Origin: Coffea arabica
Lineage: Eukaryota; Streptophyta; Magnoliopsida; Gentianales; Rubiaceae
Assembly: GCF_036785885.1 (NCBI RefSeq)
Contig: NC_092312.1
Location: 12,480,001-12,544,000, forward strand
Reading direction: 5' to 3'
Length of the DNA stretch: 64,000 nucleotides
Positions 31,973-44,211 of this stretch are shown here, in pieces (position 1 is the first letter of the stretch; each line of letters begins with the position of its first letter). Under the pieces are notes generated by a model. It was not told the DNA's origin. It made no database searches and saw only the letters and a program-made list of their open reading frames with translations. Made by a program: the position numbers and the translations under genes.

Positions 31973-32115
31973 GTTTGGATTGCTATTTTTTTTGAAATTT
32001 TTATAGAAAAATGTATTATACTGATTTGATGTACATGTGAAATTTAAAAAAAATGATTAAAAAATGCGTTCACCGAAAATGTAAGAATTTTTCATTGAAA
32101 ATTTGCAAGCCAAAG
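31973..32115. mobile_element. GTTTGGATTGC-family MITE
   Basis: Bounded by GTTTGGATTGC and the inverse GCAAGCCAAAG, with the family interior (GAAAAATGTATTATACTGAT, TGATTAAAAAATGCGTTCAC). About 143 bp, foldback. Confidence 0.7.
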
Positions 32116-33094
32116 ACCTTTGATTCCACAAAGTTTATGGAAGAGCCTAATGTTCATGTGCGAACAAAAATAGAGCCATGTTGGTCTCAAGTTTAAATTT
32201 AACTAATTTGTGCGTTTGTGTTAGTTGACTTCATCTATTTTGTTGCTAGCTTTTTCAGCGGAGAGAAGGTAACTCACCTAAATATATGTTGAAACCTGTA
32301 TAAAAGGCATGCTATTTTCACATTTATGTCAACCAAAATATAGTGGCAATGTGACAACAACAAACATATGTTTTTGTGGTAGAAAATAAATTATTACAAT
32401 AAATCTGTGGAAGAGGTGATTCTCTGACGCTAACAATGAAATATTTTTTCATCCACATGTTGGTGTATTTACATAACTTGTATGCTACGTCAATCCTGGA
32501 TTCCTTTTTTTTTTTTTAAATCAAATGGCAACAGTTAGTCTAATTTAATCCTACTTCTACTCTATTCTAGCCTACACTAGGAGGGGGAGGAGAGCCCCAT
32601 TGGGACCTAGAGAGATTAATGAGGATTAAACCACCATTGGATTAAATGGATGTACTACGCACGTGTACAAATTTAGAAAAAAATCGCATATAATGACACA
32701 TTAATGGGACGTAAGGTTTAAACCCTTGATCTCCTATCCCACTAAGATTTAAAGTCATTGGTGGTGACTAATAGCCCAAAGGCCGTTGGTTACTCCTGCA
32801 TTCTTTCGATAAGCACAATTGAGCTACAACCTACATGTCATAACCAAAATTAGACTACCCTTTCCATTTATTGCGAGATATATTATCTCGTTTGGATTGT
32901 TATTTATTGCATGCTTGGTTTAGAAGTATTTGATTAAAGAACATTGAAGATGAATAACAACTTTTTTATTTAAATTGTGTTGGAGATTTTACTAGCCTTG
33001 GATGCTTTCATATTTAATTTTCATACTTGGTGGGCATCGACCTCGTAAGTTGTACCCACCCACCCCTAATTCAAAAGTGGCATTTTCCTTACCA
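32116..33094. other. AT-rich spacer
   Basis: A stretch at 32505-32800 (poly-T followed by GGTTTAAACCCTTGATCTCC) looks like old SINE or LINE debris. No gene. Confidence 0.4.
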
Positions 33095-33280
33095 TTGATT
33101 AAACCATTTTCCAACTTTTAATTAATTTGGGGAAATTCTATTGAATTGATTTCAATTATTATATCATGAATAATACTTAAAGGTATAAAGGACTAAATCC
33201 ACTTAGAGCGTTGAGATTGAAAATATGAGGGACTAAATTAGTTTGTGCAGAAATTTAGAAGGACTAAATTGGGCAATACT
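33095..33280. repeat. Diverged dispersed repeat, copy B
   Basis: Second copy of the block described at 31745-31972 (GGACTAAATTAGTTTGTGCA at about 33230). Same orientation, clearly diverged. Confidence 0.5.
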
Positions 33281-33700
33281 ATGGCAATTACAATAATATT
33301 ATGATAGATTGAAGGTACTAAGTACTAATTCTCTTCAGTAGAATAGAAACTCCCCTTCCGATTTCATTCCGGAAAACAAAACTGTTTAACACCACATCAG
33401 CAGTATCTTTCAGATCCCTTAGATTAAGTGCTACTACGACTGCAAATCTCAAGAACCATACCTTCCTTTCTTTCTCCCAAAACTACCTTCCCTTGATTAC
33501 ACAAAAGACTAATAACAATTTAACAACCCCAGATTTGATCAATAAAAAGAACAAAAAATACAAAGAGAGAGGGAGAGAGTAGCAACAACTAAAAACCCCA
33601 GAACGAAAAAAAGCCCGAAATCAAAATAACTGCTACTAATTAACGACTTTTCACTTCACAGTTCACATCCAACATCCTACTGCTGCTATTTTTTTTTTGC

Positions 33701-34825
33701 TCAAAAACTTCCTCTAATCTCCTTCAGCATCTCCATAACAGCATTGAGACAGAAAGCCTGTGGACCTTGGAAGGCTTTTTTAACCTCCTGGTAATCATCA
33801 TCGCAATCACCTTCGTTACCGCGGGCTTTACTTTTGCCTTTACCTTTATTACCCTTGCCCTTGCCTTTGGCTTTGCCCTTGCCCAAGAAAAAACTAGTCA
33901 CCTTCATATCAGGAGCTGGTAATGATGCAAATGCTGCGCTTATTGCGTGCATCTCCTGAAGTTGCTCAAACGTAGATTCCTCCCATATTTTAAGCAACAG
34001 CTTGCTGTCCTCCTCTGCAGTCATGAATGGCCTTACTTTACTAGTAATCTCGACGATCTCAGTTTCTCCAAAATCAATCCTGCCTTGCTTCTTCGAATCC
34101 GTGATTACAACTTGAGCAAGGGATTCAGATAAAAGACGGACCAGACCTCCCATAATTATACAAGAGCAAACAAATACACCAACATGGACATCAGACACAA
34201 TCTGATGCAAATCAGATTCCCTGGCGTAGATGTTTTCACCCACTTCGTCAATGCTTCTAGGTGCAATCACTAGGACAAAGCACCAAGCCTCCGGGTCAAA
34301 CGTCCACTTTACGACCGGCTGCTTAGCGAAGTTGAGGTTGCCGTCGACCCCGGAAGCCGAATAATCGAATTCCACGGCAAGGGATTTCAACTCAGTGAAC
34401 TTACCAAGAAATTTCGGGAGATAGTCCAGCATGAGGTCCGCATCAAAGGCACAGTGGGGTGGCGAAGATCCCCCCCTGATGCATTTGTAGGCCTTCAGCT
34501 GAAGGAAACCCATGGGATAGGTGACAGCATGGACTGGTTTTCCGGGGAAAGCAGCGAGTCGGGGAGTGGGATCGGGCTGGACCACTGGCATCTCAACCGG
34601 GATTTTCAAAGAAACAGATTTGGATACGAAGACTAGAGAAGAGAATCTTTTGGAGACTAGGGAACATCTGCAGAGGTATTTGGCTTCAGAAACTTTGTCA
34701 AGAATGTGGGAAACTATCAACTCATCTGATAATCGCTCGAATGGGTCATCATTTGCTTTTCCCTGATGTTCTTCTACAGCTGCAGCCGCTCCTAGTGTTA
34801 GATTAGCAAACCCCAAATTCTCCAT
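33701..34825 (-). CDS. F-box protein, AUF-like family (copy 4, intact, with Lys/Gly tail)
   Basis: A single exon of 374 codons starting MENLGFANLTLGAAAAVEEH. An upstream in-frame ATG is rejected because the extra residues are a translated A-rich leader. The F-box is near residues 32-75 (RLSDELIVSHILDKVSEAKY, CSLVSKRFSSLVFVSKSVS). Then LKSLAVEFDYSASG, QPVVKWTFDPEAWCF, SESLAQVVITDSKKQGRID and PAPDMKVTSFFLG. An unusual segment of alternating Lys and Gly (KGKAKGKGKGNKGKGKSKAR) follows before the family C-terminus VKKAFQGPQAFCLNAVMEML. A basic low-complexity insert is not present in copies 1-3 and may give nucleic-acid binding or simply be repeat slippage. SCF adaptor role inferred. Sister of the pseudogene at 30107-31114. 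Confidence 0.87.
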   Translation of the reverse strand: MENLGFANLTLGAAAAVEEHQGKANDDPFERLSDELIVSHILDKVSEAKYLCRCSLVSKRFSSLVFVSKSVSLKIPVEMPVVQPDPTPRLAAFPGKPVHAVTYPMGFLQLKAYKCIRGGSSPPHCAFDADLMLDYLPKFLGKFTELKSLAVEFDYSASGVDGNLNFAKQPVVKWTFDPEAWCFVLVIAPRSIDEVGENIYARESDLHQIVSDVHVGVFVCSCIIMGGLVRLLSESLAQVVITDSKKQGRIDFGETEIVEITSKVRPFMTAEEDSKLLLKIWEESTFEQLQEMHAISAAFASLPAPDMKVTSFFLGKGKAKGKGKGNKGKGKSKARGNEGDCDDDYQEVKKAFQGPQAFCLNAVMEMLKEIRGSF

Positions 34826-35351
34826 TTTCCTTTTCTTCTTCTTTTTTCTTTTAAAATCAGAGAGTGAACTATAGCAAGTCGAGACCTTTTTCTGATACTT
34901 CAAAATTTTTTGTTCCTATGGGGTATGCCTTTAAAGGAGGAAGCTATTCTTGGAGCCCAAGTAGTGGGCTAATCCTATAGCTATAAGGTACAGTAACAAT
35001 AAACGAATCATTCGTCCAGCATACAATTGAAGGACAGCAGCTTTAAGTCTTTTTACCTCTGCTGAAAAATTTCCCCCCCCAAACCTCTTCACTTTCACGT
35101 GATTCTCTATCATTTATGGTCCTTGCATTTTACCTCCATTCAACACGTAGCTGCATGATCGGCAGTTTCTTTTTTTCTCTTTTTTTCCCCCACAAAGTGA
35201 AAGACCGGCTGACAGCTACAGTATATTTATTATCTCCTCAGGATGAACAAAAATGTAGAAGGACAGCTATTAGCCAATGCAGCTTCTTTCCACTGCGGTG
35301 AAAGAACTGAGGAGTTTGTACTGTAATTTTATTATGAAATGTAACGGGTTT
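34826..35351. other. Promoter side of F-box copy 4
   Basis: Leader rich in A on the coding strand, then AT-rich DNA. The first 150 bases are shared with the region upstream of 31114. Confidence 0.45.
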
Positions 35352-35519
35352 GTTTGGACAGTGTATTATTTGAAATATTATTTAGAATAATTACTGTAGC
35401 ATTTTTTGTAATGTGATGTATATGAGATAAAAAAGTGATTAAAAATATAAAAAGGTAGGTTGAAAAATGCATATATAATGCAAGCGAAATATTATTTGGG
35501 ATAATTGGGGTGTCCAAAC
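35352..35519. mobile_element. MITE with GTTTGGACA ends
   Basis: Bounded by GTTTGGACAGTGTATTATTT and the inverse AAATAATATTTCGC..TGTCCAAAC. The interior contains GTATATGAGATAAAAAAGTG, as in the GTTTGGATTGC family. About 168 bp. Confidence 0.65.
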
Positions 35520-36338
35520 AAACTGCAGTTTTTGTTTTATTATCACACTTTTATCATTTATTTTATTATATAATTTAATAAATAAAAATTACATGATTAG
35601 AATGATCGTGTGAGTGTGATTAATAAATATGAGAGTACAAATAACATTTTTTTGATTGAAATTTATGTATTGCAAAAAAAAAAAAAAAGGCTCAGAAACA
35701 GGATTTTATTTCTCATTCCAAGTGGCCACACCATTTAGACGATTTTATTTCCCATTCCAAGTCGCCACACCATTTATTTTTAGCTTTCTTGCAGTCAAAA
35801 CGGAAGCAAGAGCTGAGAAAGGAAATGGGTGGCCCAATAAGCTCGCTCACTTACTCATGGCAATAAGAAGATTACGCTCCTCTCTAAATTGTCACAAGGC
35901 CCACGACTGGTAAACGAAAACAGCCCAAGAGGCGAGCGTAGTCCATAAAACGATAATGGAGAAAATTGATTCTGTGCTCCATGGATATGACTCAGTGGTC
36001 TTGTTCTCCCACAATGACAAAAAATTCACGATAGTTTCAAGGAAAATGTTATTTACACTCTAATTTTTACTATTAATTATATTTTTTTCATTTATTTTAT
36101 CATATAGTCTAATAAATAAAAAAAATATATGATAAAAATGATAGTAAAAGGGCGATTAACAAAAATGGAAACGGAAATAACATTTCCCTAACATAATTAT
36201 TATGTGTTTCAATTTTCAATAGTGGTTGAAGACCACTTGTGAGAGTGACACCCAATGTTGAGTATCCAATAGAATGGCGTTATGTTATTCCACGTGAAAA
36301 GAAATAGTCAGATATGAAATCATTGTGCTATCTTCTTC

Positions 36339-36372
<34 letters not shown>

Positions 36373-37194
36373 GAAAAGGAGGCATTGTGCTATCTTAGCT
36401 ACAAAAACTAATATTAATCAAAATTTGTTCAAATAAGTTATGGTCTAAGATTTGGCCATATTAGTGTTCAACAGATACTAATTTCAAGAAATATGGTTGC
36501 ATTAAAATTTTCGAGCTTATTTGACTGTTTTTCATGGAATCTGCATAATAACCTCAGCATCCAAGTGAAAAAAAAAAAAAAAAAAATTTGTACGATAATA
36601 CTTGTTGATTTTTTAGTTTAATTTAGAACTAACATTTTATAAGTGAAACGTTATGAAATTCTCGCTATCTCAACATCTCAGAAATGAAAGCAAACTCCCA
36701 TATGCTAAGACAAGAATGATCCCATCCAATTGCTGCCTCATACACAAATTTGGGGGGATCCCAAGTGATTGTGTGCTTATGCAGCTGCTCATCTCCTGAT
36801 ATGAAATAAATTGAGGAAGCAGTGCTTCAATCGACTAGCAGCCTTATGTTCTACCAGCCTGTCCAAAATTTACTCAACATTGCTAGTGCTAGCTAGATGT
36901 TTATATAAGAAGAAAAAAAAGGCCGATTTCAAATAACCTCCAAAAGCATGATCTGGTACTCAACAAGGACAATTGGAGCAGCAGCCTTTAAATGTTACGC
37001 CGCAAGCTGGGATTTCTTGAGAACAATCTCCCATCTAGTATAGTTTATCATTTCCCATAAATGTTGTTGCTACTCTCTATCAATCTTCCACACCCTTTCC
37101 TTCAAAAACTTACAATGATTGCATTCCCGGGATCAATCTCATGATTTTGGCCTGCAGCATCAAATCTTCCAAGCCATTCCCTTCAAAAAGTTAC
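35520..37194. other. Spacer and 3' flank of the MLO gene
   Basis: A 33-base near-repeat (TTTATTTCCCATTCCAAGT and GTCGCCACACCATTTA) occurs twice at about 35704 and 35745. Poly-T and poly-A runs lie near 36346 and 36567. The part next to 37195 should be the MLO 3' UTR. No other gene. Confidence 0.45.
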
Positions 37195-40156
37195 TCAAAA
37201 CTGTTGCATTCTTCCCATATCGAAGCCCTCAAAAGATCCCACCTTCTCCATTTGCTTTCCAGAATCACTAGTGTCATCATCTTCTATCTCAGCTGATATA
37301 ATGGACTCATCGGCAGCGTATCCTAGTTCTACAGACAGGGATGCGTCGAGAGTGCTGAAAGATAGTGAAGTAAGTGAAGCATCTAACGAAGCGTCTAAAG
37401 AAGGGGCGTAATGGCTCCTCCTGGCTATCTTTTTCCTGGCTTTTGCTCGCCATCTTTTCAGGCCTCTGACCACTGCCGCCGGAAATGCATTTCTTAGCGT
37501 TGATGTGCCCATCTGCTCAGAATTAAATTTCATCGCCTTAGCCATTTATCTTCAGACTAGTCAGATGGTGTTGATTTCAATGTTTCATGGTACAACAGTT
37601 GCATTGATAACATAGTAACGTTTGACTAATTCTACTTGCCTGAGTTACTAGAGCATAAAGAGGAAGCGTTACGTAGCCACAGAGGAATTGAACAAGCACT
37701 CCCATGGTGACTCTTATTACAATGTCTTCAGTTTGTCGGTGGAAGCAAGATCTCAGTCCAAACTTGTACTGTTCATAGAGGGCTCAATTTTTAGCACATC
37801 TCCTCTAGGTTAGGAAAGGAATGCATAAATCATTTCTTCACAAAAGCTTACCCAAGTCCATGAAAAAAATGCCAGCTGAAATGAGTTCTGCAATGATAAA
37901 GACAGCTCGAATTAAGTTGTGAAGAAAAAGAATTGGTCCAAGAAGTTAGTACTAGAGTATGGTTGATGAAATAGAAGGCTGTCGATGGACGGAGTATCAG
38001 GTTTTTACTTTTACCAAGTCATTTTCGTTCAAGAACTTTGTACTCATATTTTTTGCTTTTTATAGTCCTTTTCACGAAGTAATCTACGCTCATTACAACG
38101 AAATCATGCAGGATTCTGCATAGCATAGTAAGAGGAAAAGGTTACCTGGAATAAAATAAAGTGCATTAGGTGGAGAAGCAATTCTGGTCGATCAAACCAG
38201 AAGAAATGGTCACCGGGCCTAACGAGAAGGCTTCCTCGAATCACATAGGATTTGTCATTGGTGTCCAAGCACATTCTCGTTATAATAGCTTGTAGATTTG
38301 TCCCAACAGCCAGCAGAAACTGAAATGCAGGATATCAGTATTCAACAACGACTCCATTGCAAACTTTGGAACAGGAAACTATTTATATTGACTTTGCTTA
38401 CCAACAATGGAATGAAGGGCAGCCAAATATAGCTGTGAAAAACTGCACGAAGAAGGCAATTAGTATATGTTAATTGTGGCATACAATTTCATCTCGCCAA
38501 GAATATATAGTATTATGGATAGTGGAGTAGGTCTAGATTTTACCGTATGCATTGAAGAATATGAAAAGTACTGAGAAAATCCAGATACAGAGGCTGCAAA
38601 AGATGTCAATTTTAGGAGTTATTTATATGGCCTAAGCGTCATTCTAAACATAAATAAGGATGATGCAATGACATTTTTTTTCAAAGTTTATATTACCTCA
38701 TCCCAATAACCACTCCAAAATCTTTCTCCAAACCTCTCCTCAGGTATTTCTGGAAGTCAAAGCTACTTTTTTCTTTACAATGAGCCTGAAAGAAGCATGT
38801 CAAAGCAGGGTATTAGAAACTCTGAAGCTAACTGGCAATAAAGCTGTTCGATATTCTGAAGACACAGAGGAAGAAGTACCGCGACAAATCCACGCCGCAG
38901 AGTTAAATAGTCAACTTTGGAAACGGAGTTAAAGAATTGTCGAAAGAAAACAACCTGCAAAAGAAGTTGCCAACAGAACATCAGATCCAAAAGGAATGCA
39001 TTGGATAAAATGCCAAAAAGATTTCGAGTGAAGCACTAACTGGTAAACGAAGAATTCGGTATTCACTCCAAAATCTGAGATGCCGCCTTCCAAATGTTGT
39101 TTGATGAATAAGCTGGAATCTTCTTGGATCTAAGTGAAGATCATTGAAGTTCAACAATGAGCTGAAGAAAAGTCATGTTCAACAATGAGCAGATTACATT
39201 GTCTAAGTAAACTCGTGGTTCCATATTAACTTAGTCTGATCAGAAGAGTTCAAGAACTTAGCCAAAACTTATTTGCATGCTTCCTGAAATTGTTTGCTAT
39301 TAGACTTCCTGAGAGATATAAGACATTTCCTGAGCTGTTCCAAGAGTCTAATTGACAATTACATCCCGTGTTGCCATGTAATTGAAATTTCCAACTCTGC
39401 TTTTCCGAGTTTTGGAGCAGTTAACTGATGATTTTCAGGTAATAGAAGGAAGAATAATAATATTTTTAGCATCTCAGAAGACCAACAAAAACAAATGAAA
39501 AGTCTACCATTTGAAAACTGATATTCCATGGTTCTTGTTTCTGCCTCCCAAGATTCCCATTTTCTCATCTGGAAATTGTCAGATTGACCACAAAAGCCAA
39601 TGATATTGATCAGATACAGGTCTTCAAGTTTCCTCTTCATGAAAGATACATAAAAAAGTCCAACGTATGCATTTGAAAGCTAATTTGGATTTGTATGGTA
39701 TAACAAGATCTAATCAATCCTTAGTCAAGCCACACCACAGGAATATTTGTAAAAACAGTGAATTCTTACCTTTGCCATTCCAAGACTGAAAGTTAGAAAT
39801 GAAGATAAAACGTGGACAAAAGCAAGCACAAAAATTAACATCTGGAGTTGCTGCGCACCTTCTCTTGACATGAACGACATTTTTCCCTGTCATCACAATT
39901 TCAAAAACCACGTAGTAAAGATTCAGCTCTTCATCTCTCAAGAAACAGGACTCCATTTTTATCGATTCATAGTCACCAATCAAGATACTTGATTAATTAA
40001 TGTGGAAAAGAAACACGAAGATAACTGCTGCCTCATAAGGGTAAGATTCTAACCCAAAATATGAGACTTAGATCCCATAAGTTCAATGTCGTACACAAGT
40101 TTCATAAGCATCATAGTAATGATTTCCAGCACAGGATAGGTGAAATCTTGGAGAGA

Positions 40157-40187
<31 letters not shown>

Positions 40188-40873
40188 TTTAATATGATGA
40201 ACATATTCATTTTTCAACAAAATTTGTTGAAACATTCAGTAAAAAACCTGTTAGGTCGATACCTGTTCTTGACATTTTGATTCTTCATCGTCTTCACTAG
40301 TCAAGCTTTGACAAGGTAGGAAGGTCTCAACAACGCCCTTTGGAATACAGATTTTTGCAAGCGGCCTTTCTCCCACTGTCAGCATCAAAGAGATGAATCC
40401 CAAGAGCAGTAAATCTGCACATAACATCATATCCATGCAGAGCATTGGCAAGGAAAAAAATGTTATTTCAACTATCTACTCAAAAGTACAGAATAAACCC
40501 TGGTATGTGTAGCATAATCCCATGATACTCGAGAAGAATACTGGGCATACAAGTGTGGCTGATTTTTTTAAGTGTCCTTACCTGATTTGATTTTGCTCAG
40601 AGCATGAAGAACATACTTTTTCCTCTTCCTCTGTAAGTACTGTAGGAATCCAGAACATCAAATATCAAGCAACTGCAGGCGTCTGTACTGTTGATCAGCT
40701 AAAAATGTTTGAAGTGAAAGGAGATTAAGAAATGTATGACTTACCTTAGCTAGAAGATGAAGACCATGTTCAATAAGTATGGAAACAGCAATCAAGATGA
40801 AACAAACAACTGCCACTGCCCATGTTGATGTATGCTCAAGAGTTGTCTCCTCATGTCCACTTCCTTCAGCCAT
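37195..40873 (-). CDS. MLO: MLO-family seven-transmembrane protein, complete, 14 exons
   Basis: Exons (high to low): 40873-40745, 40639-40582, 40414-40263, 39886-39770, 39568-39508, 39129-39041, 38954-38880, 38785-38697, 38593-38544, 38442-38402, 38319-38146, 37887-37852, 37768-37640, 37512-37195. All phases agree, giving 505 codons. Hallmarks: TPTW-like [97 protein letters not shown] and [18 protein letters not shown] basic calmodulin-binding segment with Trp ([16 protein letters not shown], about residues 417-432) precedes an acidic Ser-rich tail. MLO proteins sit in the plasma membrane, act in calcium signalling and in several plants are powdery-mildew susceptibility factors. Oddities: the last intron starts GC (GCAAGT), and the first extracellular loop is short, with a possible skipped 52-base exon at 40095-40146. 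Confidence 0.93.
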
Positions 40874-41740
40874 CTCTGGGTGGAGTAGTCCGGCTATGCT
40901 TTGGTAGACAATTACTTAGGTTAGTACCAACCCTTCAGAAGAAGAGAAGACAGCCCAAGAAATTGAAGGGATTGAAGAAAAGTGTATCCGGTAATGTGGG
41001 GAAACAGAAATTTTTGTTTCCAATTCTTGAGCATTTGAGACTGGAAAATGCTAGGAAAAAATTGCAACAATAATAATAACACCCCGGGAAATAGAAAATG
41101 TCTGCTGATTGGTTAACACTTTTAGAGTAATTGGTCTATATTTGGTCACTGCTATTTTCTTTGATTTTATTTGAGTGCTTGGTCAAAATATGAAATCGCT
41201 TTTGGGGCGATGGTTGACTACTATTCCCCCGGCGTAACGAAAGCGGTGACGTGGGTCAAGTGTAAACGGTGATGCAGACGACAATTAAGAATGTCGTTTT
41301 TTTGTTTGGCTTACCTCAAACCGGTCCAACCATAAGGGCCGCATGGCTAAAAATAAAAAATAAAAAAGCCAACCGCGGTCTACATGGTGGTGCGGAGGGG
41401 TGAACCAGGCTTTAATTGGTGCGGGCATGATCGGTGGTGACTGTAGCCTCAAGGTCCCACTATAGTGTGAAAAGGATTTCGATCAACGCGTGAGGTAATC
41501 CTCGTTGATGGTTTATGGTGCACCGGCGGCTTTATCCCCCGTTAGTCTTGTTCAATTCGGGCATCACAAGTTGTACTTGCTACATTTCGAAGTAAATTGG
41601 TAAATTTTATAATTTTTTCTGGTTCTAGGTGAATTTATAATTTGTTATACTATCATATTTAAATTTTTGTTACAACTATTTTCAATTCAATTACAAAGGA
41701 CAATTTTTGCGGGAAATGAAATTTATGAGGCCGACTAGTT
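40874..41740. other. MLO promoter and spacer
   Basis: Upstream region of the MLO gene followed by GC-richer DNA at 41220-41560, which can form small hairpins (GATCAACG..CGTTGATG near 41480) but shows no coding similarity. Confidence 0.4.
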
Positions 41741-41744
41741 AACA

Positions 41745-41970
41745 TATAATGTCATTCCAGCAATGATACAACACCCAAGTATAATGTCATTCCAGAGGCT
41801 GTGGCAGGGAGTTAGTGGGTATATAGACCCAATTAAACCAAGGGAGTGTTCTAGCACAACCCTCAGATTTTTTTCGCTGCAGGTGAGATTTGAACTCTCA
41901 CCAACAGCCCAAGGGGAACTCAAGCCTCTCCCTGATGATGACCACTGAGCCATTGGCCTAATATTCAAAG
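41745..41970 (-). mobile_element. tRNA-derived SINE
   Basis: On the minus strand the head reads GGCCAATGGCTCAGTGGTCA, with an A-box (TGGCTCAGTGG), and 60-odd bases later GAGTTCAAATCTCACC, matching an RNA polymerase III B-box. TATAATGTCATTCCAG is repeated at 41744 and 41781 at the tail side, possibly a rearranged target duplication. Boundaries are approximate. Confidence 0.6.
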
Positions 41971-42609
41971 AACGTTCAGGTATACATATATATATATATA
42001 TATTAGTTACATCAAAATTATATGGTGTCATCTGATTTCTACATTTTGAAATTTTGCCATAGTGATAAAATTTAGACTATAAACCTCTTCCAATAGTTGC
42101 TATTGACAACCGTTTGTACCCTTACTCCCTCGAGGGCTTCAAGTGAAATTCAGTTTTGAAGCAGCAATGGTCATCAATGACTTAATACTGCGTAGGATCC
42201 ATTCATAACAGGTGTAAAGCTTTGATAACAAATTGTAATTCACTGAACACAATTAGTACAATCTTGTAATGGGAGTATTAAAATCTTGTACTGTTCACCA
42301 AAGAAAAGTATATGTTGAATTTTTGTATTGTTGGCAAAATTCACGCTATAAAAAGTTTGGGGCAATTGCTTGTGACAATCGTCCTTGCCCTAAGCCCCAC
42401 GTGACTCAACTCCGACTGCATGTTCAACCAAACTGAGGTCTCGAGGCAGTTTGCAATCCAGATTCAATTGCTTCTCTTCCAGTTCAATCTAAAGATTTCA
42501 AATTTTAAATTAAAAAAAATTTAAAAAGCACCAAATTTATAATTCATGGTTCAGATTGGGCAATGTATGAGTTGCAAATTGTCTAGTGCACTTACATCTA
42601 TAGCACTAC
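41971..42609. other. AT-rich spacer
   Basis: (AT)n at about 41983-42001; nothing else recognised. Confidence 0.4.
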
Positions 42610-42881
42610 TAAGGCCCTATTGGATAACCCAATTCAACATTTAAATTTAATGAATTCAGATTTTAGCATGTTCAGACGTGTTTGATAATCAAAAATTAAA
42701 CATCTGAACTAATTTAGTGGCACTGAATTTTCTAGGCAAACTTGCTTTCAAAATTAAGTGATAAGCTATTCATTTATCACTGAATGTGATATACACTCAA
42801 ATCTATTAAATTTAATAATTAACAATTCAATATCTTAATGGATTCAAGATTTAGATTTCAATTTTATCAAACATACCCTAA
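42610..42881. mobile_element. PIF/Harbinger (Tourist-like) MITE
   Basis: The element spans 42613-42878 (266 bp), from GGCCCTATTGGATAACCC to TTATCAAACATACCC. The ends are imperfect inverted repeats. A TAA duplication lies on each side (42610-42612, 42879-42881). The interior TTTAATGAATTCAGA is typical of a widespread plant MITE group. Different family from 12027-12412. Confidence 0.7.
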
Positions 42882-44211
42882 GTCCATGGTCATGGAAAAA
42901 TATCTAAGCTCATTTTTAGTTAAACCTAATATAGACGCAAAATGTAGAAATTTTTTTCTCCTTTTTTTTTGGGTCTCGCATTTCTTTGTTTGGGCCCATA
43001 AATTAAACTTATACAGTAATATTTTCTAATCTGGTCCGTATGGTTCAAGATTTGGGTACTCATCTGATTAGAGCACTTCAAACTTTTCATTTGTATTCTT
43101 GTAAAGGATATAAATTTTACATTTGTATTCCACAAGACACTGTTGCTAACTGGTTATAGGGATACAGTAGGATCTGGATCAGAATAAGACTGCTACAATG
43201 CATTGGCTTGATTCGGCGAAATACAGAGCCCAAACTAGAGAAAATACCATTCTAGATGAAGAAAGAAACTCCACCAGAGAATAGTGGATGGCGGAAATAT
43301 ACTTAGCATTGGACACTGTTATCGCGACAAGTTCCGCCAATGCTAATTTGTCAAAGAAGATTCAAGAACTGGGAGATACTCAAAAGCAAGCTCCAAAGGA
43401 AACAAACAGGATGAAAATTTAAATATTACTTCCCACACTCCACAGTTCATACAGGATATCAGCGTGCATATAACCATGTTATAGAATCGCAGGTCATACA
43501 TTCTGAGGAAGAACTTTTTCCTATGAACTGAATAAAGAAAACAATAGAAGAAATCAAGCCCCTCAACTCACAAATCGTGTTCATACAACAAAATCCAAGG
43601 AGCTTAGGGACAGATGGCAAATCTAGTTGAGCCGTTGGCACAACTGCTTCAAAAGTACATATCCATGGGGAAGAACTTGCCCCAGAAATAAAAGCTACTA
43701 CATAATTTCTTCTTTTCAAATTGATTGTCATCAAAATGGACATTTAAATCATAAACAGAACCATGCAGAATCTTTCTAAGAAATTTAGAGTTTTAAACAA
43801 GCCATCGGAGCAGCTATGCCTTTCATGCACTGCATCATATAACTGAAGCCTCAGATGCCTCACTTACCTTCAGTCATTCGGTCTAAGGAAATAGAGATCA
43901 GGAAACAAGCTGGCTGCTGCTCAGAAATAGAGCTGACCAATTTTCTTAACTACCATTCCCAATACCACGACAAGAGAGACTAAAATCTGTGCCTCTGACG
44001 TTTGCTGAAACGTATCTTCATACAAATCCTAAATCACGCTTGCTTTGGGATTTTAGCAAAACACCTATCCATCTTTACTTCATGGCATGCCTTCCATTTT
44101 TCACCATAGTGGTCAAAAGCAACAACAACTAATATAAAAAGTTCAACTAGTTATAAGTCATTTCATCATCTGCTCATTTACTTGTAACTCAGATGTCAAA
44201 ACAGATTTGCA
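42882..44211. other. Spacer and ARF3 3' UTR
   Basis: The stretch up to 44211 should hold the ARF3 3' untranslated region. No other gene; frames here are short and without similarity. Confidence 0.4.

Noticed and set aside
41867-41965. A functional tRNA gene on the minus strand
   Set aside because: A- and B-box words are present but the cloverleaf arms do not pair; a tRNA-derived SINE fits better.
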